Shown here: positions 1 through 9,167 of the stretch, piece by piece
Numbering within the stretch: position 1 is the stretch's first letter
Layout of the letters: every line of letters starts with the position of its first letter
Notes under the pieces: generated by a model
Database searches by the model: none
Told to the model about the DNA's origin: nothing
The model's input: only the letters and a program-made list of their open reading frames with translations
Source of the DNA: Labilibaculum sp. K2S
Lineage (GTDB): Bacteria > Bacteroidota > Bacteroidia > Bacteroidales > Marinifilaceae
Direction of reading: 5' to 3'
Assembly (NCBI RefSeq): GCF_030372765.1
Contig: NZ_JAUCMW010000009.1
Span: 62,001-126,000, forward strand
Length of the DNA stretch: 64,000 nt
Translations under genes and position numbers: made by a program

Positions 1-219
1 GAGGAATTACTTAACGATAACTTCTTTAGAATCAATAGACAATGTATTGTCAACAAAAACAATATCAAAAAAATTACCTCTTCGAATGGTAAAATTTCGG
101 TGAGATTAAAAATACCTAAAGACAAAATAGTTTCTATTACAAACAGTAAGGAGAGGGAGTTTTATAAATGGATTAAAAAAACACCTAATTTCAATGAAAT
201 TACAGAAGGAATTGAATAG
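1..219 (+). CDS. LytTR DNA-binding domain protein, C-terminal end (5' cut)
   Basis: The window opens inside a reading frame that ends with TAG at 217-219. The 72 visible residues contain FFRINRQCIVNKNNIKKI followed by a beta-strand-rich stretch, the usual C-terminal half of a LytTR DNA-binding domain (strand with the F-x-R-I-x-R-x-x-I-V-N signature). LytTR proteins are typically response regulators paired with LytS/YehU-type kinases; the receiver domain, if present, lies outside the window. The tail after the domain (about 20 residues) is hydrophilic. I am fairly sure of the domain and cannot name the gene. Confidence 0.75.
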   Translation, partial: EELLNDNFFRINRQCIVNKNNIKKITSSNGKISVRLKIPKDKIVSITNSKEREFYKWIKKTPNFNEITEGIE

Positions 220-286
220 CTCTTATTGCTTATTCAGGAGTAAACTTTCTTATGAAAAATACCTTTCCAACCAGTAAAGGTAAATT

Positions 287-1330
287 TCACCTCATCAACA
301 TAGCTTCAAAAGTTTTCACCCATTTATGAAACTCAGGATAAACTTCCCCGGCATGTTTTATGGTTTGTATTTTTAAGAACTCCTTCAATTTTTGCTTTCC
401 TCCCTTATTGATTAAAAATTCAATAAAAGCCGCTCCAACAGGATAACTTAAATCTCTTTCATATTTAGTGGGCTCCTCCCACAACTGCAGTAGTGAGAAT
501 TTATCCTTTGGAACTCTAAGTCGTGCAATTCTCAATAAATTCTGATCCATCTTGTCGAAATACATTCCCAAACCTTCCTGGATTAACATTGTCTTAAACT
601 TTGGTTGTATTGCCATCTGACAAAGCATATGGCAAAGTTCGTAATCATTAGACTGCTTATTTAGTACATTCACTATACGAAGATCCGAATTTGAGAATCC
701 AAGAGGACGATTAAACTTTCTATATGCCTCATTTCCATCACTCCACACAAAAAAATCTACTTTTTTAATTGGTTCAGCATCAAGGGATTCTGTAATCCTT
801 CTATAGTTAATATCGTTTCTTGCCATGAATTCACCAACATTCTCCAATTTATTTTTATCCTGAAAATGAAACCGGATATTCTCTGATTCAACCACTTCCC
901 ATGCTTTATAATAAATCCCGGTTTGAAACAAACTCAAATATTTATCCGCATAATTAGCGGCCTCTCTTGATTCCCTGTCATTCTGACATTCTTTTAATAG
1001 TTTTACAGCTCTTTGCTCTTCACCATTTATAAAATAACATTTTGCCAAATACGCCTTACTTATTTCTTTTACATCATTCGATACTGTTGCCGATGCGATC
1101 GTTTTTTCCAAATACGGAATGGCAATTGTGAACTGCTTGGAATCAGTGTAGGCTCGACCTAAAATCGAATTTAAATCCGCATCTACTACATTTCCCTGCA
1201 ACATAGACTGAGCTTTCTCAATTACCTGATCGTATTTTCCTTTCGAGAACAATTTTTTTAACTCCTTATTTTGACTCATTGAGCTAATATGGAAAATAAT
1301 CAGTAGTAGTGTAACAAGTATTCTATTCAT
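287..1330 (-). CDS. Secreted TPR protein with degenerate peptidase-MA-like domain
   Basis: I start this 347-aa protein at the ATG whose complement is 1328-1330, because it begins directly with a signal peptide (MNRILVTLLLIIFHISSMSQ); an upstream in-frame start at 1357 adds nine residues in front of it. Residues about 25-150 look like TPR repeats (GKYDQVIEKAQ, LGRAYTDSKQFTIAIPYLEK). The C-terminal half resembles gluzincin peptidase-MA domains, but the zinc motif HExxH reads YELCH, so the first histidine is tyrosine, while the downstream IQEGLGMYF still looks like the third-ligand helix. It is probably a non-catalytic periplasmic or outer-surface protein. Its partner is unknown and no operon is obvious. 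Confidence 0.6.
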   Translation of the reverse strand: MNRILVTLLLIIFHISSMSQNKELKKLFSKGKYDQVIEKAQSMLQGNVVDADLNSILGRAYTDSKQFTIAIPYLEKTIASATVSNDVKEISKAYLAKCYFINGEEQRAVKLLKECQNDRESREAANYADKYLSLFQTGIYYKAWEVVESENIRFHFQDKNKLENVGEFMARNDINYRRITESLDAEPIKKVDFFVWSDGNEAYRKFNRPLGFSNSDLRIVNVLNKQSNDYELCHMLCQMAIQPKFKTMLIQEGLGMYFDKMDQNLLRIARLRVPKDKFSLLQLWEEPTKYERDLSYPVGAAFIEFLINKGGKQKLKEFLKIQTIKHAGEVYPEFHKWVKTFEAMLMR

Positions 1331-1521
1331 GGTATAAATCAGATTTAGAGTTAGCAATTTACAGGAATAAATTGATTAACAAAATGAGTATTTAAAGAAC
1401 TTTATTGATTAGTCAATTATCATTCCAAAACTTACTTATTAGAAAGCACTACAAAAAAAATTCATTTTAAAAGTATTTTAAACCTTCTCAATGAACTCTT
1501 AATTTTACCGAATTATTTTCT

Positions 1522-2067
1522 TTATAGAAAGAACAAAAACGGTATGATTATTCCAATAACAATCAACCATTTTCCTCTTCCGGTAATTCCTTTTTTACCA
1601 GGAACCATAAACATCCCGGATAAAGCGAACACAATCAGTACAACGGCAAAAATATCTGCCATTAGTGTCCAGCCTTTTCTACTATTGTAATGAAGTTTAT
1701 TAATAAAATAAACCCATTCTTTCTTCTCATATACCTCAAACGATAAACGCCCGTTTACCGGATCGTAATTTCCCAATCCTCCTTTTAAATATACATTGTA
1801 TTTACTTTCATCTGGAAGTATTCGGTTTAAAGGATAATCAATAATGTTCTTATGCCAATAAGCCTCCAGTTGATCTGGTGTTAAATTTGAAGCCAACTGT
1901 ATTGTTTTAGACTCAGTGCGGTAAGCCGGATCCTCTCCATTTTTTTTATGATTTAAAATAATACCTGACACGGAATAAATAATAGTGATTCCAACAAAAA
2001 AATATCCCAGATCACGATGTATAAAACGGAGCCATTTTCTAAGCTTTACATTATTCCACAACTTCAT
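1522..2067 (-). CDS. PepSY-associated TM helix protein
   Basis: A 181-aa membrane protein beginning MKLWNNVKLRKWLRFIHRDLGY, which is the typical start of PepSY_TM proteins (LRKWxRxIHRDLG, first membrane helix about 20-40). A central soluble part of about 90 residues follows, then helices near 135-155 and 165-181. It is far shorter than full PepSY_TM proteins (about 370-500 aa) and ends with a hydrophobic helix, so it is a compact member. Relatives are often found with iron/siderophore uptake or flavin reductases; here the neighbour is a lipoprotein whose 3' end overlaps this start by 17 bp, indicating translational coupling. Function otherwise unknown. Confidence 0.7.
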   Translation of the reverse strand: MKLWNNVKLRKWLRFIHRDLGYFFVGITIIYSVSGIILNHKKNGEDPAYRTESKTIQLASNLTPDQLEAYWHKNIIDYPLNRILPDESKYNVYLKGGLGNYDPVNGRLSFEVYEKKEWVYFINKLHYNSRKGWTLMADIFAVVLIVFALSGMFMVPGKKGITGRGKWLIVIGIIIPFLFFL

Positions 2068-2587
2068 AACTATTTCCGTCTACATAATAAATTGCATAAT
2101 AATTTTTGTTGTTCTCTTTCATCCAGTCACGCATTTCCTTAATATTAGCCATTTCCGAACTACAATGTTTTCCACCTTCTTCCGAAGCATCCTTAGCCTT
2201 CACTTCTGTTTCCCATTCATCAATCGCCGCTTCTTCAAGTCGTTTCTCTCTCAAAATTCCAGATACCTTAATATCCTGCCCTGCCATTTCTTTATCAAAT
2301 CCTTCCAAATTTCCACTTGCTTCTACGCGAATAGATAAGTTACCTGTCGAATTCTTTAAAATACAGCGTTTGCCGGAATGTGCACAAACATGATTTACCA
2401 ATCCTGTAAAATGAACTTCTTTACCAACCAATTCTTCAGCATTTACCATTAACTGATCAATGGTTACAACAGCTGTTTTGGTTTGTGCTAACTGATTTTT
2501 TTCAATACTACCTTCTTTTGTCTCTTTTTGTTTTGGATTACAAGACATACAAAAAAGACAAATTGCAATGATGCTTACGTATTTCAT
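2051..2587 (-). CDS. Lipoprotein with OB-fold-like domain
   Basis: I place the start at the ATG complementary to 2585-2587, giving 178 aa with a lipoprotein signal (MKYVSIIAICLFCMSCNPK, lipid attachment at Cys16). A more upstream start at 2629 would put 14 polar residues ahead of the signal. The mature part (TVDQ...GKEVHFTGLVNHVCAHSGKRCILKN...IRVEA) resembles the small OB-fold/tRNA_anti-like domains of periplasmic lipoproteins. The segment VCAHSGKRC holds two cysteines and a histidine, possibly a metal or redox site. The stop overlaps the start of the PepSY-like membrane protein, so the two probably act together in the envelope. No exact function can be assigned. Confidence 0.6.
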   Translation of the reverse strand: MKYVSIIAICLFCMSCNPKQKETKEGSIEKNQLAQTKTAVVTIDQLMVNAEELVGKEVHFTGLVNHVCAHSGKRCILKNSTGNLSIRVEASGNLEGFDKEMAGQDIKVSGILREKRLEEAAIDEWETEVKAKDASEEGGKHCSSEMANIKEMRDWMKENNKNYYAIYYVDGNSYEVVE

Positions 2588-2897
2588 TGTGTTACTTTTT
2601 AGAATTATTAAATGTTTATTTTGACTCACACAAACTTATGATTACCAAGGAATAAATCCTAACAAAATAACAATTCATTAACAAGATTTCTTTCCATAAT
2701 ACATGAAAAAAATGAAATTAAATATCCATTGGTTTTGATGCCAGTAATTGAAAAAAACACTACTTTAGAAATTAAAGTAATAAAAAGTAACATTCGCACT
2801 ACTTTAGTAACCATTCGCACGCAATGCCGTACTACTACGGATAACAAGAACACACAAACAAAATTGTTCATAAAGTATTTAATCCGGTTCAAACACT

Positions 2898-5800
2898 ATG
2901 CTTACAAGATTTACACGATTTAAAGACTGGAAGATTAAATCCAAGCTGCTTTTGCTGACTCTTCTAACACTTTTAAGTATCCTTTTCTTAAGTTTGACAT
3001 CAAACTATTTTTTCAACACAAACAAAACTCTTAATATAATAATTAATGGCGTACGTGTTCATCAAACTCTACTCCAAAATGCCACTGAGGAACTTTATAA
3101 TTTCAAAATTTCGAAAGAAGTTGAACATCTTGAAAAATCTGCCGAATATTTAACCCAGGCAAACCATTTAGCTGAAGACTTTATACAAATCAACAATGAT
3201 TTCGCATTCAAAAACAATGATGAAATAGCAAAGCATCTGTTCAAGAATTTTCCTGAAATCTATAATAATGAGATTAATAATGCCAGGCTTTTAGTGAATC
3301 GCTTAAAAATACTTAAAACACTAAAAAACAGCAACATTAAAGACACGAGAATTCATGCAAAAAAAACTCTTGATCTTGTTGAAAAAATAAAAAATGAATT
3401 ACTTACAAAAAGAGAAAATATAAACCTTGATTCAACAAAAATACAGCTAAGCGAGATTAAACAACACTATGCAGAAATTAGTTCTGTTCTTAGTAATTTA
3501 GCGGAAAAAACCAATTCTGCATTAATTTGGGTGATGCTCGGATTTGCTTTACTCCTGGCAATTACAATTCTGCTATTATCAAGATATATTTCCAAATCGA
3601 TTTCTGTCCCTGTTCAACAAATGGTAAACAACTTTAAACTTATCGCCAAAGGCAACTTTCACACACCTTTAAGTATTAATTCAAAAGACGAAATTGGTGC
3701 TTTAGCTAATTCTTTCAACATTATTCAACAAGATTTCCAGAATGTTGTTAACTACACACAAAAAGTTGCGCATGGTGATTTAAGTATTAGTCTTACACCT
3801 AAATCCAGAGAAGATGAATTATCAGCCTCTTTAAATCAGATGGTGAAAACCCTTAAGGATGCAAAAACCTTAAATGATGAAACATCATGGTTTAAATCCG
3901 GGGTGAATCAATTGAATGAGGTTCTTCAAGGGGATCAAAATTTAAATAAAGTTTCGGACAACTCTCTTGTATTCATGACTGAATTCTTAAGAGCTGAGCT
4001 TGGTGCAATTTACGTTTATCAAGAAGAAAATGAGAATTTATCACTTACTGCCTCCATTGGCATACCAAATAAAAACCAATACAAAAATATTCAAATAGGA
4101 CATGGATTAATTGGTCAGGTGGCTCGAACAAAAAAACTAAAACACATTAAAGATGTTCCTGAAGATTATTTCACAATTTTCTCTGGTACGGGAGAAATAA
4201 AGCCTACCAGTATAATTATTGTTCCATTAATTTTCAACAATACTCTTTGGGGTGTAATGGAATTAGCATCAATTAAAAAGATTAGCGAAGCGGAAATTGA
4301 ATTCATTAAAGCGGTTCGTGAAAGTATTACTGTGAAAATTGCCTCAACATTAGCGCGCGTCCGACTAGAGAATTTATTAAATACCACTCAGAAACAAGCC
4401 AGCGAATTACAAGTTCAGCAGGAAGAACTTCGAGTGGCTAACGAAGAATTAGCTGAACAAACTAAAATATTAATTGATAATGAGAAAAAACTTCAGGTTC
4501 AGCAGGAAGAGTTAAGAGTTGCCAACGAGGAATTGGAAGAACGAACCAACCAATTAGAAATTCAAAAAGACGAAATTCAAAGCAAGAACATCAGCTTATC
4601 ACAAACACATGAAAAATTAGAAACAAAAGCACGTGAACTGGAACAGACAAGTCAATACAAGACTGATTTTCTTGCAAATATGTCTCACGAATTACGAACG
4701 CCATTAAACAGTTTACTTATTTTATCAAATCTTCTCGCGAAAAACAAAAAGGGTAATTTAGATGATGAAGATATTGAATCAATCGAAATTATTAACAAAA
4801 GCGGCAAGGATCTTCTTCAGCTTATTAATGAAATTCTGGATCTTTCGAAGATTGAAGCCGGAAAAATGACTGTTCATTTCGAAAACTTAAGTTCCGACAG
4901 TATTGCACAGGAAATATTAATGAATTTTAAACATCAGGCTGAAAAGAAAAAAATAAATTTCTCTATCGATATTGAAGAGAACTTCCCAAAAACAATAGAG
5001 ACAGACCAATTACGTTTGGCTCAAATCTTAAAAAATCTATTATCGAATGCATTCAAGTTCACTTCGAAAGGTACTATTTCTGTAACTATGAGAAAGCTTA
5101 CTGATCAGGAAATAGTGCGACGCGATGATTTAAAAGAAATTGAAACATGTGCCTTTGTTGTTACTGATACCGGAGTAGGAATACCGGATCAAAAGAAAGA
5201 CGCTATTTTTGAAGCATTCCAACAAGCCGATGGAAGTACTTCAAGAAGATATGGTGGAACAGGATTAGGCTTGTCTATTTCAAAAGAATTAGCCAGAATG
5301 CTGGGTGGCGAAATTCATCTGAAAAGTGAATCTGGGAAAGGATCTTCCTTCACTTTACTGTTGCCGGTAAAACAATCCGTTAAAACCGTTCAAAACCCTG
5401 CTTTGGAGTTACAGGAGAAAAACTTACTGCCTGAAGCTGAAAAACATATTGTTCTTCCTCTTTTCATTGATGATGATCGAGATATTCCGCATACAGGTTC
5501 TACTGTAGTAATTATTCATCCCGACAAAAAAGAAGCAAGCTTATTGTACTACCAAATTCACGAAAGCAGTTTTCACGCTTTGGCTGCCTCAAATGTTGAA
5601 GACGCAATTGTACTCATCGAAGCTCATCAACCTTCGGCAATCATCATAGGAGTCGAATTGCTTATGGAAAATGGCGAAGCAGAATTGGATCGGTTAAGAT
5701 CACACCCATTCGCATCTAATTTGCCAATTCACATCGTAAATCCTGTCGAGGGAATCAGAGAAAGAGAAAAAAATGTACTGCCAACAGTTAAAGCTACAGA

Positions 5801-6644
5801 TTTCTCCAGTGCCATAAAAAAAATTCAAAAAGAACTATTTTCAGAATCAAAAAAAATATTAATCGTTGAAGATGACGCAATTGCGCGGAAAATTATTAGA
5901 ACTCTTTTAAAATCAACAAATGCTGAAATAGAAGAAGTTTCTACTGGTATTGAGGCCTTTAAACTAATTAGGGAAAATAGTTACGATTGCGTAATATTAG
6001 ATTTAGGTCTGCCTGATTTTACAGGGAATGAACTGCTAACCAAGCTATCCGAAGCCAATATAATTATACCAAACACAATTATTTATACAGGTAAAGAATT
6101 ATCACGGGAAGAACACCGGCAACTGAGCAAATACACCAATTCAATTATTTTAAAAGGATTAAAATCCGATGAAAGATTAATGGACGAAGTTACGCTCTTT
6201 CTGCATCATGTAGCAACAACAATTCCCGATAATCCTAAAATTAAGGTTACCGAAATAGATGATTCTATTTTTAAAGGAAAAAAAGTACTGGTTGTTGATG
6301 ATGAAATCAGAAATATTTTTGCGTTGGGTAAAATACTTGAAGATAAAGAAATAGAGGTTCTTGAAGCCGAGAATGGTAAAATTGCGGTTGATATTTTAAA
6401 AGAACACAAAAATGTAGATTTAGTGCTTATGGATATTATGATGCCGGAAATGGATGGTTATGAAGCCATGACTATCATTCGAAAAACTCCCGAAATTAAA
6501 AATATCCCTATTATTTGCCTAACTGCCAAGGCTATGAAAGAAGATTATGAGAAAGCAATTTCATCGGGAGCAAATGATTATTTATCAAAACCAATTGATG
6601 AAAATAAATTGTTTTCGATGTTAAAAATATGGCTTTACAATTAA
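2898..6644 (+). CDS. HAMP-GAF hybrid histidine kinase with three receiver domains
   Basis: A 1248-aa membrane sensor kinase. Order: TM1 (about 16-36), an extracytoplasmic helical region (about 40-205), TM2 (about 208-230), HAMP (230-285), GAF (about 340-490), a long coiled coil (490-590), HisKA with phospho-acceptor H597 (MSHELRTPLN), HATPase (about 695-825; N box LLSNAFKF, G boxes DTGVGIP and GGTGLGL), a degenerate receiver (about 865-980, lacking the acidic pocket), a receiver with D1035 and a C-terminal receiver with D1179 (MDIMMPEMDG). The coiled coil carries the same 14-residue element twice, starting at residues 505 and 533, exactly four heptads apart. It heads the unit with the REC-kinase, CheR and CheB genes. 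The signal sensed is unknown. Confidence 0.92.
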   Translation: MLTRFTRFKDWKIKSKLLLLTLLTLLSILFLSLTSNYFFNTNKTLNIIINGVRVHQTLLQNATEELYNFKISKEVEHLEKSAEYLTQANHLAEDFIQINNDFAFKNNDEIAKHLFKNFPEIYNNEINNARLLVNRLKILKTLKNSNIKDTRIHAKKTLDLVEKIKNELLTKRENINLDSTKIQLSEIKQHYAEISSVLSNLAEKTNSALIWVMLGFALLLAITILLLSRYISKSISVPVQQMVNNFKLIAKGNFHTPLSINSKDEIGALANSFNIIQQDFQNVVNYTQKVAHGDLSISLTPKSREDELSASLNQMVKTLKDAKTLNDETSWFKSGVNQLNEVLQGDQNLNKVSDNSLVFMTEFLRAELGAIYVYQEENENLSLTASIGIPNKNQYKNIQIGHGLIGQVARTKKLKHIKDVPEDYFTIFSGTGEIKPTSIIIVPLIFNNTLWGVMELASIKKISEAEIEFIKAVRESITVKIASTLARVRLENLLNTTQKQASELQVQQEELRVANEELAEQTKILIDNEKKLQVQQEELRVANEELEERTNQLEIQKDEIQSKNISLSQTHEKLETKARELEQTSQYKTDFLANMSHELRTPLNSLLILSNLLAKNKKGNLDDEDIESIEIINKSGKDLLQLINEILDLSKIEAGKMTVHFENLSSDSIAQEILMNFKHQAEKKKINFSIDIEENFPKTIETDQLRLAQILKNLLSNAFKFTSKGTISVTMRKLTDQEIVRRDDLKEIETCAFVVTDTGVGIPDQKKDAIFEAFQQADGSTSRRYGGTGLGLSISKELARMLGGEIHLKSESGKGSSFTLLLPVKQSVKTVQNPALELQEKNLLPEAEKHIVLPLFIDDDRDIPHTGSTVVIIHPDKKEASLLYYQIHESSFHALAASNVEDAIVLIEAHQPSAIIIGVELLMENGEAELDRLRSHPFASNLPIHIVNPVEGIREREKNVLPTVKATDFSSAIKKIQKELFSESKKILIVEDDAIARKIIRTLLKSTNAEIEEVSTGIEAFKLIRENSYDCVILDLGLPDFTGNELLTKLSEANIIIPNTIIYTGKELSREEHRQLSKYTNSIILKGLKSDERLMDEVTLFLHHVATTIPDNPKIKVTEIDDSIFKGKKVLVVDDEIRNIFALGKILEDKEIEVLEAENGKIAVDILKEHKNVDLVLMDIMMPEMDGYEAMTIIRKTPEIKNIPIICLTAKAMKEDYEKAISSGANDYLSKPIDENKLFSMLKIWLYN

Positions 6645-6726
6645 TGCTGCTTTTAAAATACATTCAATTAAAGCGGAAAATCAGTACCAAACAAAATACA
6701 ATTGGACAACAAACAATAACAGGAAA

Positions 6727-8322
6727 ATGAAAAAAGACAAAATATTAATCGTTGATGACAAGGAAGAAAATTTAATAAGCCTTGAAAGAATTCTTAGCGA
6801 TTTTGATGTCGAATTTGTTCGTGCATCATCTGGTGAAGATGCCCTAAAATATACTCTGAAAGATGAATTTGCAATGGCCGTTCTTGATGTGCAAATGCCA
6901 GAAATGGATGGCTATGAAACCCTTGAATTAATGAGGCAACGAAAGAAAACCAAATATTTACCGGTGATCTTTGTTTCTGCAATTCATCAAAGCGATTTAC
7001 ACATCATTAAAGGAATAGAAACCGGAGCTGTCGATTTTATTCCGAAGCCTATTATTCCTGAAGTTTTGAAAGGAAAAGTAAGTGTATTTCTAGATTTATA
7101 TCGTCAGCGTAAAGAATTGGATTTGTTGTTGGTGTATTTAGAAAAAAAGAATGAAGAACTTATCATTGAAAAGAATAAAGCTGAGGAAGCGACCCGATCA
7201 AAATCATTATTTTTGGCAAACATGTCACATGAAATTCGTTCTCCGATGAATGGGATCTTAGGTCTTTCAAAACTTTTACAGCAATCCGAACTCAATTCAG
7301 AGCAAAAAGATATGCTTGATGTGATGGCAAGATCAGGTGAAAATTTAATTCAAATTATTAATGATATATTAGATTACTCGAAAATTGAAGCGGGACAAAT
7401 TGAAATTGAGGAGATTGATTTTGATATCCGAAAAGTGACCGACACAATTTTTCATCTTTTAAATTATAAAGCCATTGAAAGAGAAATTGAATTTAAAATT
7501 GAGGTGGATGAAATCATTCCTGAAAATATAATAGGAGACTCATTTCGTTTAAATCAAGTACTCATGAATTTGACAAATAATGCAATCAAATTCACACAAA
7601 ACGGTTCTGTTACCCTATCCATAAAATGCATTGAAAAATCGAAAGAGCATGTGTCTTTATTCTTCACCATTAAAGATACCGGTATTGGAATATCAAAGGA
7701 TGCACAAAAAAAACTGTTTAGAGAATTCACCCAATCAGACAGTTCAATCTCCCGGGAATATGGAGGAACAGGTCTTGGCCTTGCCATTTCAAAAAATATT
7801 ACTCAATTAATGGGCGGAAAAATTATTGTTGAAAGCGAACTGGGAGTTGGTTCAGAATTCATGTTTGAATTGAAATTTGGATGCAAGGAAAGAAAAGAAA
7901 ACATGCCCATTCATCAAAACATTACACTCCCTTCTAACTTATCGATACTCGTAGCTGAGGACAATCCAATAAACCAAAAAGTGGTTACACTCACCCTTCG
8001 AATGATGGGATTAACTTGTGATATTGCAAAAAATGGCGTTGAAGCTCTTGAATTGTATAAAAAAAATCGTCATCAAATTATTCTTATGGACATGCAGATG
8101 CCGGTTCTTGATGGAATTAGTGCCACCGAAAAAATTAGAAGCTTCGAAATTTCTGAAACTATTGATGAGCCTACATATATTGTTGCTCTTACAGCCAATA
8201 GTTTTATCGAAGACAAACAAAAATGTATTGAAGCTGGTATGAACGATTTCCTTACTAAACCATTTAAAGAAGCTGATCTTAGAAAAATTTTGAGTCAGGC
8301 TTCGAAAAGCATCGCACAATAG
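6727..8322 (+). CDS. Receiver-histidine kinase-receiver hybrid protein
   Basis: A 531-aa soluble protein without membrane segments: N-terminal receiver (about 4-120, phospho-acceptor D54 in LDVQMPEMDG), a short coiled coil, HisKA with H168 (MSHEIRSPMN), HATPase (about 265-385, GGTGLGLAIS) and a C-terminal receiver (about 400-525, D455 in MDMQMPVLDG). This layout suits an intermediate in a phosphorelay: the first receiver may take phosphate from the upstream hybrid kinase and modulate this kinase. It begins 82 bp after the membrane kinase and ends 2 bp before cheR, so co-transcription is very likely. No output (DNA-binding) domain is present. Confidence 0.9.
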   Translation: MKKDKILIVDDKEENLISLERILSDFDVEFVRASSGEDALKYTLKDEFAMAVLDVQMPEMDGYETLELMRQRKKTKYLPVIFVSAIHQSDLHIIKGIETGAVDFIPKPIIPEVLKGKVSVFLDLYRQRKELDLLLVYLEKKNEELIIEKNKAEEATRSKSLFLANMSHEIRSPMNGILGLSKLLQQSELNSEQKDMLDVMARSGENLIQIINDILDYSKIEAGQIEIEEIDFDIRKVTDTIFHLLNYKAIEREIEFKIEVDEIIPENIIGDSFRLNQVLMNLTNNAIKFTQNGSVTLSIKCIEKSKEHVSLFFTIKDTGIGISKDAQKKLFREFTQSDSSISREYGGTGLGLAISKNITQLMGGKIIVESELGVGSEFMFELKFGCKERKENMPIHQNITLPSNLSILVAEDNPINQKVVTLTLRMMGLTCDIAKNGVEALELYKKNRHQIILMDMQMPVLDGISATEKIRSFEISETIDEPTYIVALTANSFIEDKQKCIEAGMNDFLTKPFKEADLRKILSQASKSIAQ

Positions 8323-8324
8323 AT

Positions 8325-9167
8325 ATGAATCCAAACCAACTTGAAGATCTCGAAAATATCGATATAGAAATTCCTTTGTTTCTTGAGGCAATATTTCAGA
8401 AATATGGTTACGACTTTAGAGATTATTCAACTGCACATATCAAAAGACGTTTAATGCATCGTATGGCAATTGGAAGATTTGAAACAATTTCCCAGATGCA
8501 AGATAAAGTTCTTCGGGATAAAAGCTTTTTTATCAGCTTACTGGAAGATCTATCCATAAACGTTACCGAAATGTTTCGCGATCCGGAATTCTATTCCTCT
8601 TTTCGTGAGCATGTTGTGCCCAATTTAAGAACCTACCCGTTTATTAAAATCTGGCATGCCGGATGTGCTACCGGCGAAGAAGTTTACTCACTTGCAATTC
8701 TTTTAAAAGAAGAAAATCTGCTTGACAGATGTCAGATTTATGCTACAGATTTTAATCGAAGAGTTTTGGATATTGCTAAATTAGGAATATACCCAACTCA
8801 AGATCTTGAAAAATTCAGCCGTAATTACATCGAATCCGGTGGTAAGGGAAAACTTTCCGACTATTATACTCTTAAATACGGTTCTCTTAAATTGGATCAA
8901 TCTCTTTCAAAAAAAGTGGTTTTTGCTGATCACAATTTAGTAACCGACAATGTATTTGCTGAGGTTAATTTAATTCTATGCCGAAATGTCTTAATCTACT
9001 TTAATAAAGATCTTCAAAATAAAGTAATCAATTTATTCTTCAAGAGCTTATCATCAAGCGGATTTTTGTGTTTAGGAACAAAAGAGAGCCTTCGTTTTAC
9101 GCAATTAGAAAGCAATTTTGCCAATATCGATTCCTCGCAAAAAATATATAAAAAGAGAATCAATTAA
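8325..9167 (+). CDS. cheR: CheR-type protein-glutamate O-methyltransferase
   Basis: A 280-aa CheR: N-terminal helical domain (GYDFRDYSTAHIKRRLMHRM), then the SAM-binding domain with WHAGCATGEEVYSLAI and the CRNVLIYF motif. CheR transfers methyl groups from SAM to glutamates in coiled-coil signalling domains, classically chemoreceptors. No receptor, CheA or CheW is in the window, so the target is uncertain; the coiled coil of the adjacent membrane kinase is one candidate. The start codon follows the previous stop by 2 bp and the stop overlaps the cheB start (TAATG), strong evidence for one operon. Confidence 0.9.
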   Translation: MNPNQLEDLENIDIEIPLFLEAIFQKYGYDFRDYSTAHIKRRLMHRMAIGRFETISQMQDKVLRDKSFFISLLEDLSINVTEMFRDPEFYSSFREHVVPNLRTYPFIKIWHAGCATGEEVYSLAILLKEENLLDRCQIYATDFNRRVLDIAKLGIYPTQDLEKFSRNYIESGGKGKLSDYYTLKYGSLKLDQSLSKKVVFADHNLVTDNVFAEVNLILCRNVLIYFNKDLQNKVINLFFKSLSSSGFLCLGTKESLRFTQLESNFANIDSSQKIYKKRIN

